The notes under the pieces are model-generated. The model saw nothing but the letters and a program-made list of their open reading frames with translations, had not been told where the DNA came from and did no database searches. DNA of 64,000 nucleotides from Casuarina equisetifolia. Taxonomy: Eukaryota; Streptophyta; Magnoliopsida; Fagales; Casuarinaceae. Where the stretch lies: NCBI GenBank assembly GCA_028551475.1, contig CM052357.1, forward strand, positions 16,911,931 through 16,975,930, read 5' to 3'. This document shows, in pieces, positions 57,029 to 64,000 of this stretch; within the stretch, counting starts at the first letter, position 1, and each line of letters begins with the position of its first letter. The position numbers and the translations under genes are program-made.

Positions 57029-60000
57029 CTACGATATGGAGTATATTTTTACCACGTTCGTTGTATCACAAACAACAAGGTTTTCTGATTCACTTGGAGT
57101 GGTACACAGCCAATTGACCTGCCAACGCATAGGCATACAAAATTAGAAGCTCTAAAAAAACTGACTCCAAAAGAGATGAATCTGAATCCAAGAAGTCGAT
57201 AGGAAAATGCAATAGGAACTCACTTTTTTACCCAGATTGATGTTTAAAGGTTGTTCAGTATTGCCACTTGTTTGCCTTTCGTCAAGATATTTGGACCAAT
57301 CCCAGATCTTCACAGATTTATCGTTCCCTCCTGATATTATGAATTTCCCTCTTTCTCCAAACAATGAAAACGCCCTGAGCAGTTAACACTGATTAGAATA
57401 AATAACACTGGTTTCATTTCATCGCAAACAAGCAAATTACTTACACACAAGAGACAGCAGCAGTATGCCCACCCAACGTGTAATCCAAATGCAACCTCTG
57501 CTTTCTACTTTCATCTGGGCTTGCTGCATCAGCACTTGGGCTACTGTCTTTTAATTTTGATTGAGATCCTTTCCGCGGTCTTGTGGAGCTCTTTGACTTC
57601 GTTGCAGCAAGTTCCAAGTCAATATTAATAACATCAACAACACCATCACCCCTTGCAACAACACATAACTTGTCCAATTTGTCTAACATATCTGCTTCTG
57701 GAACCGCTATTGCGTGCACAAAAGCAGGGTTAAAACATTGTCCTGTACTACCACTACTCTCCACGCCAGGTAGGCCTGCAACAAGTAAAAAGATGGCATG
57801 AATGGATCAGATCCGGCGTAGGTAATACATCTAGACTCCCTTTGTTTTCATGGTGGGTAAAATTGTCAGAGGGATCATGTTACCGCCATGAATAGTATTA
57901 AATTTCTTTTGGGAGAGGCTCTAACGCTTTCTACTTTCATTATATCAATATAAATTATTTTTGTCATTTTTTATCCCCAACCTCAACCCCTGGAGCCGGG
58001 ACAAGGACTTCCCATTTCAACCATCACCTGCTTATAGTCTAGTTCACCCATCTCATTCACACACTTCACTAATTGGTATACAATTCCTCTTCTTTTTTTT
58101 TTTTCTTCTTTTATTTGTTGGCATAACCAAGTGAAGTGCATTGGGACCAGAGGTGTCCTTTGTAAAAATTTGCATTCAACTTCGGAAGCTGTCCAATACA
58201 GAATCTTGGATAAAAAGCGAAGTGCATCCCTGACGTGCAGGGCAATTCATGAGTCAAGGAAGTCCCAATTAAGGGAGTTTATTTAGGGAATGAGGGATCA
58301 ATATCTGAGGCAGAAGATCCACGGGGTTGTGGTAAGGGAAGACCGGGAGAGAAAGGGAGAGCAAGAGGAAAGAGAGAGAGGTTCGTTATGACTAGTAACA
58401 TGGACCAAACATGTAGTTGCATCAAATTTTCTTTAAAAGGTTAGAGATCATTGGTCTGTCTGCTCAATAGATCTTGAAGCTAGAACTGACAGGCATTATA
58501 TATATTTGATCAATGAAAAACTCCTGGCTGCCAGACATCATATTATCTCACCACAAAAATTGCCTAGCATTTGGCATGGTATAAAAAGAAGAAAAAGTAG
58601 GCCACCTAAGTGCTACCAATATAAGCTGGAATAGTTAGAAAAGCCATGTTTACAGACAACCAGACTGGCAAAATAATTTTTAATGATTTTCTTAATCCTA
58701 TTGAAAGAAAGGAAAGAACAAAATCAGATATTAAACAAGAAGAGATAGAGAGGAAAAGTACGCACTAAAATCCAAAGTTTTGCAGGGGCGACCCTTGGAG
58801 AAGTCCCACATAACAAGATTCGCATCAAGACCTCCAGTAATAACTGCCAAAATACACAAAGCAGATATTGAATCTGATTATTTAAGGTTCAGATGCAAGT
58901 TTTTGGTTACATTTTGGGACAAGAAGAGAAAAACCAACACATATATTGCATGTCAATTGTTCTTCTGGCATAACTCACTCACCCTTGCAGGAGATACTCA
59001 CAAAGAGAGCAAAAATTCTACGGAAATCAGCATGATATTGAAACTTGATAAGAGACATCAGGAATTGGAACAAGATATGTGGTTAACATTTTCTTAATGA
59101 GGTAGTCAGTCAGTCAATTCATCATAGTATGTAGTTACACTGTCATAAACAAGTGACCTGTTACCCAGGTGCACAATTACTGGGCTAGTTCTTTCTCTAG
59201 ATTTTATGTAATGACACACTTCCAATTCTTCTTCTTGAGATGGCTGGCAGCAAAGATATTTCATGTCCATATTCATCAGATGAGCATGGGACTTTATCAG
59301 CCTACAAGGACGTTTAATGCCTCCTTACTTATTGAAGAGAAAATCTCTCTGCTAACTCTAAGTTCTCAACAAAGAAGCAAGACTCCAAATTCTCTTCTTT
59401 CATCTTAGTGCGATCTCTTTATAGTTTCACAAGGATTCGCAACCAAGACTGACACTTTGACATCAAGATGCAGTAGAGATATAAATATGCAAAACTTAAT
59501 TAATCAGACTAACTACTTCAAGTCAAAGATAGCTCTATTAATTCTGAGTAACCAAAGCAAAAAACTTTGGCTTTTACATAGGTCTTCAATCCTAGACAAC
59601 TTCAACAGCGAGAATTGGTTCATATTGGCTTGACAAAAAAGATGTTTTAACAAAAATAGAATAGACTTATTCTCCAATTGCAACCAGTTTTCCCTTCTTG
59701 AATTGATGGGGACGTGAACATAAAGGGAAAGAAGAGATATTACAAAAGAAAAAAGAATACAAGAAATACCTTCCCAGGGTCTCCAAGGAAGGAACTGTAC
59801 ACTGCTACATATCTGTAATACAGAGTTAAGGCATACAGAATGAAAGGAAAAGTCTCATAATATCAAGGCAATAGGGAAAGCGTTAGAATGAAAAGACGAC
59901 TCTCATAACATCACATAAATTGGAAAATCAATTCAAAAGATGTTTAACAAAATGAAAGATGCAGGGAAAGAAATTTGTCAACAGAACATCTCTAGGATAC

Positions 60001-62327
60001 TAACCTGATACATTGTGAAGGATAACCAAAAAAAGATTTTAAATGTACAAGGATACACTTGTATGGCCAGATCTTAATGTTTTATAAAGGCAATGCTGGT
60101 GGATGTCGATTATCTGCCATAAATATCATAATCAGTTGTCGACCACAGGAAAGTAGCATTAACAATCTTTGATTCCTTTTTCTTCTTGTGCCTCGCAATA
60201 ATTTGAGATGATAAAAAATCTTACGGGGAAAGGGAGAAGACATCAAGAGGGATCACGAAATGGTAAAAATAGCAAATATAAACTCTTCAAGTAAAAAAGA
60301 ATAGTTGCAATAAAAAGATAAGAGAGATATACCCAAGGAGAAAAGTCAATGTAATAGCATGATGCAATCATATGTAACCTCAACTGATCATGTCTTTTAA
60401 TACATCTTTGGCACAAACTATAAAACATTATGAGTAGAAAAGTAAGTATTTAACTGAAACAGGCATGCTTCTTGGGCACGGGGGTGGGGGGAAACACCTA
60501 AATATATTTTTAGAAAGTACCTTAACTTCACCATCATCATCTGCAGCAGCAAGAAAAGAGGACCTAGAGTTGCATACGAGCTGCACCAACAGAAATAAGG
60601 CTAAATTGGAAGAGCCATAGACAAAAATAGAAGAATACTGTCACACACAAACAGTCACATTTTGAAGTCTACAGGTAACAACTCAATAAAGCTCCCTTAA
60701 AGAAATGATAAGTGAATCACTATTGCAGACAGTAGAAAAGGACAACAAAAGCCAGCAAATAGGAAAGAAAACAATGACTAACATTATTTGAGAAGCAAGG
60801 CAGATATATTAAGATGTTCAGGAAACCCAGAAATAATTATAAATTCAACCACTTACATAAACCTGAGAGAGACTAGATACGAAGAGAAGAAAAATGCGAA
60901 AGTTATCACTGCAGATTCTGAAAAGGATAGTTCAGATCTATTATCTGCATTGTAGAAAATTATGATGCAAAGTCCTAATGTCTTGACGCTGGCAACTCAA
61001 CTACATTTTTAAAATAAAAGTGGTTGAAATTTTAATGGTTATCGAATATAACCATTTCTTCGACATAAAAGCAGCAATGGGGACAATTTTTTGATCTCAG
61101 CAATTGAACTTTATTGCATTCCTGTCCCCAGCCCGCTAGCTCAGTTGGAGCAAGCAGGGGACCCAACCAAATGGCTGGGGATCAAGACACCACTCCCCCT
61201 TCCCACTTTACCTATGTAATAAAAATATAAATAAATAAATAAAACTTTATTTGCATTATTTAAATTTAAGAAACAGAAGTAACATGTAGATATATCATCC
61301 AAAAGATAAGAGGCATGATTGCTAATTCTACCTGGTTTATTTCCTCTTTATTATAAGTATAACTCTCCAGCGGCTTCCATGAGGCAGGCTTCCAAAGAAG
61401 AAAAAGAAAACAAGTATAGGTAAGAAACCTTAACATGATATGCTGTTAAATTGTAACTAAAAATATAACACTAAGGTAATTCTTACAACAGCTCCTCACA
61501 CAGTTAGAAAGAACAAAAATTGCAAAAGGCCAACATGGGCTTCGAGAAAGGATTACCATATGTACGTCAAAAGACTTGACCTCTTTTCCACAAGAAATGT
61601 AGATAATATCTTCATTCCCTAAATCCAGCAACAATCATTTTAAAATGACGACAATCATAACAAAATGAGTATAAACTAGATTAGACGCAACTACAATTAT
61701 AAACACATCAAAGACTCACCTGACCTTTAAAGAACAGACTATTAAAGGAATATGAGAAATTAACACACAAGAAAGGAGATGAAAAAAAAATATAACACGA
61801 TCATACACACCTGACTTGAAGCATAACGAAGAAATGGGTTCCTCCCCAACATCCATTACGAGTTGGACATCTTTGCATCGCATATCAAACCAGCAAATGC
61901 AACCATCCTGTTTCATTGAAACTCTCAATAATAACAACACAAAAATCCAATAGAAGTTAAGAACTCTGTTATTTATAAGTCAAAAAATCATTTAAGCAAA
62001 TTTAACAGAATTAGAAATAGGAGGTTGTTTGAATTTTTTCATGCACGTTGAGTTTAACATCCCCAAATAATTTTAATTCAGGTAAAAGTGAAAAGCTCAT
62101 CCCATTTAAAGGCAGAGAGTGATTTATAAGCTCCTCCTGAGTAGGATTCCATACTAAAATTTTCTATGCCGTTCCCAATTTCTAATCAAACAAAGTGAGA
62201 GGAATTTCCGATGGAGAGCTTCTACCTCGCCGGAAGTGGCCACGAGGCCCGGCCGGTCACGCGAGGCTATGCAGCTCGTGGCTGCGGCCTTGTGACCCCG
62301 CAGCCGTCTTGGGCTCCTCTCCGTCAT
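57029..62327 (-). CDS. WD40 repeat protein, plant WDR53-like
   Basis: Eleven exons with GT/AG borders and continuous phase: 62,327-62,226, 61,907-61,811, 61,618-61,557, 61,388-61,332, 60,580-60,521, 60,113-60,057, 59,812-59,770, 58,843-58,766, 57,775-57,445, 57,374-57,224 and 57,118-57,029. Total 375 codons. It starts MTERSPRRLRGHKAAATSC. WD motifs include DGCICWFDMRCKDVQ, GKEVKSFDVH, ADDDGEVKIID, GGLDANLVMWDFSKG and GGNDKSVKIWDWSKY, making six to seven blades. A basic Ser-rich insert (SKSSTRPRKGSQSK) interrupts one blade near residue 250. It resembles the plant transducin/WDR53-like family, whose role is poorly known; WDR53 in animals has been reported as a DDB1-CUL4-associated factor. Exon 1 is GC-rich, with CpG-island character. 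It looks intact. Confidence 0.88.
61131..61250 (+). mobile_element. tRNA-derived SINE in WD40 intron 4
   Basis: CCGCTAGCTCAGTTGG at about 61,133-61,148 is a near-perfect tRNA 5' end with A box. GGGGATCAAGACACC near 61,177-61,191 stands in for the B box, and a tail of AATAAATAAATAAATAAAA ends the unit at about 61,245. It is antisense to the host gene, within the intron at 60,581-61,331. Confidence 0.7.
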
Positions 62328-63369
62328 GTCGTCTCGCCCTCACTCGCTCTCTCACGGTCTCGGAGACCTTTTCACCTTTTTGTCCCGCTTTCCATTTTCT
62401 AAGAGAATTCTCCTGACCGACACGTAGCACATGCATAGCACAATACGACTTCTAGCATATCAGACGGAACTTGTCCAGACTGGGTCTCTAACAAGTCAAC
62501 CAAAAACAACCCCCATCTCAGTACGACATTCTAATAATTAGGAAATTGAATGTACAATACTCTTCTTTCAATTAAACATAATTAATGTATATTTTATGTC
62601 ATTCTAGAGTCATGAATTCTTGTTTTATGAAGAAAGGCAAAGAAAAAGCAAGGCAGGGCATCTCATAATTAAACAATTAGACGGAGGCTTTTTCCTTAGA
62701 GTTAGAAAAACCATTCCTTTAAGGAGGCTTAGAGTACTATAATAGTTTGCAATAAAATTGCAATGTAGTGTGTATCCGGTTGATTTTTAAACTATTGGTG
62801 TATTTTTGCTTTTATTTTTTATTTTTTAATATCCGTAGCAAGAATAGAAAGATGAGTAAATAAACACAAGATGACACTGTGCTTTGAAGACTGTGTCTTA
62901 GTATCTTTACCCTTACATACTACAAACAATTGCAAAGAAATATAAGACACTACAATTAAGGAGGGGTGAAAGAAAATGGCATGGTAAGTAACGAGTGCTT
63001 TTTGGAAGTACTGTCTTTGTAGCATCTTATGGCACCTGTTGCAAACAGTAACCCATGGAGCCCCTCCGTATTTAGGATTAATTTTGGCTACGTCAATAGC
63101 ACCTTTCCCAGATCCACGAGCGACAATGTAAGGGCCCAATAATGAGACAAATACCAAAATGCTGTTATCAATTGGCAAGAAAAGTTAGTGAACGAGAACT
63201 TCATTCCCTTTGTATACATGCATTGTTGTTGATGTCAAAATTTTCTGGGAATCTTCAAAAAAAAAAAAAGGATTTGGGTGGCTCACTAGTACACAAAAGG
63301 ACAATCTTGGACAAAAGGGCCCAATCTTGGACAAAAATTGCTTAAGGTAAATATGTAGAGGATGAAAGT
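62328..63369. other. WD40 gene upstream region and unassigned sequence
   Basis: 62,328-62,420 continues the GC-rich leader with a pyrimidine-rich TCTC stretch. A minus-strand frame at 62,819-63,178 (119 codons) contains SLLGPYIVARGSGKG and KINPKYGGAPWVTVCNRC, which looks protein-like but which I cannot assign. It may be an exon of a gene that extends right, or chance. The remainder is AT-rich. A duplicated CAATCTTGGACAAAA occurs at 63,302 and 63,322. Confidence 0.35.
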
Positions 63370-63690
63370 CTAACATCAAGTATATTTTATTTATGACAAA
63401 GTTTAAATGAAAGAAATATCCTTTTAACTTTTAAATTAATTTTTGAGTTAAGTCTTTTAACTTTCTAACATAGTATCAAAGTTTAAGTTAAATTTATTAT
63501 ACATTTGCAAAATTGAGCTTAATGTCATTTAGCATGTAATGGTGTATGTAAATAACAAAAGTCTCATATCGAGTATATAATCCCTTATGATAAAATTTAA
63601 ATAAAAAAAAAATATCTCTCAAACTCTTAAATATCTTTTAATTGGGTCTTTGAGTCATCTAACATTGAGGTTGACAATCAAGCTCTTAGA
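63370..63690. repeat. AT-rich repeat pair related to 17,131-17,560
   Basis: Two units (about 63,368-63,535 and 63,560-63,690) share AAAGTCT(A/C)A(C/T)AT(C)..AGTATAT, AAAGTTTAAAT.AAA and CTTTTAA/GAGTTAAG motifs. Similar pairs of units lie upstream of the AKR pseudogene. The family is unidentified. After 63,690 the window ends in unassigned sequence. Confidence 0.4.
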
Positions 63691-64000
63691 GACTGATTAT
63701 TATACTACTTGGCTCGCAAATGCACCAATGGTTGACATCTAGAAACGCCTCTTTAATGCACCTATAGCAGGTGTGCATGCAGAACCAATGATCAAATTGC
63801 TGCTTTGACTAAAGAACATACGCTAATGGACTTCCGACTTGGCCTTACGACGTATTTCAGAATCTAAGAATCAACGGTTTTTCAAGGGAGTTGTTGCTTC
63901 CAGGGGACATAACTTTTAAACTTATCAAGGAAGACGAACACCAATGTCTTTATGGTGAACTACCTCGCTAGATTCATTTTGGCCCTGTAGTTCATCATCA

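Noticed and set aside
1-64000. CRISPR arrays, bacterial operons, plasmid origins or phage modules
   Set aside because: Spliced nuclear plant genes throughout; no regularly spaced repeat-spacer array or bacterial gene was seen.

Overview
The window is nuclear DNA from an eudicot, probably a woody or large-genome species. The evidence is spliced genes with long AT-rich introns, a TIR-class NLR (a class absent from grasses), a secondary-wall cellulose synthase, a chloroplast DYW-type PPR gene, and many LTR, LINE and SINE remnants. I cannot name the species.

Left third (1-19,200): mostly decayed. An aldo-keto reductase pseudogene lies on the minus strand with its two halves about 12.7 kb apart (16,506-17,130 and about 3,466-3,843). 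The intron between them holds an old Ty3/gypsy chromovirus (4,101-15,632). That element was itself invaded by a younger Athila-type, gag-only element (9,929-15,221, 5-bp target duplication CTTAT). A TRIM-like miniature element sits at the 3' end of the pseudogene. A duplicated block (about 150-2,250 and 17,935-19,185) brackets the whole assembly.

Middle (19,200-40,600): a degraded 3' half of a condensin SMC2 gene (19,913-24,140, minus), then a TIR-NB-ARC-LRR resistance gene (25,474-33,062, minus). I could splice this gene into one open frame of 1,075 codons from five exons. Direct repeats of about 1 kb lie on both sides of it (about 24,140-25,260 and 36,460-37,850). The rest is AT-rich repeat debris.

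Right part (40,600-64,000): the gene-rich end. An intact single-exon DOT4 ortholog (chloroplast RNA editing PPR-DYW protein, plus strand) ends 302 bp from the stop codon of an apparently intact 13-exon CESA8/IRX1 gene (minus strand, 973 codons). The same two genes are near neighbours in Arabidopsis (At4g18750 and At4g18780). A truncated CESA8 copy with exons 1-4 and the upstream flank lies 4-5 kb further on, with a LINE joined to its broken end. An 11-exon plant WDR53-like WD40 gene (57,029-62,327, minus, 375 codons) follows.

The intact genes do not form one pathway: they serve immune recognition (TNL), plastid RNA editing (DOT4), xylem cellulose synthesis (CESA8) and an unassigned WD40 scaffold role. 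All exon boundaries were derived by hand from GT/AG sites and frame agreement. I found no convincing undescribed system. The most informative structures are the nested insertions, the bracketed NLR, the conserved DOT4-CESA8 pair and the partial CESA8 duplicate.
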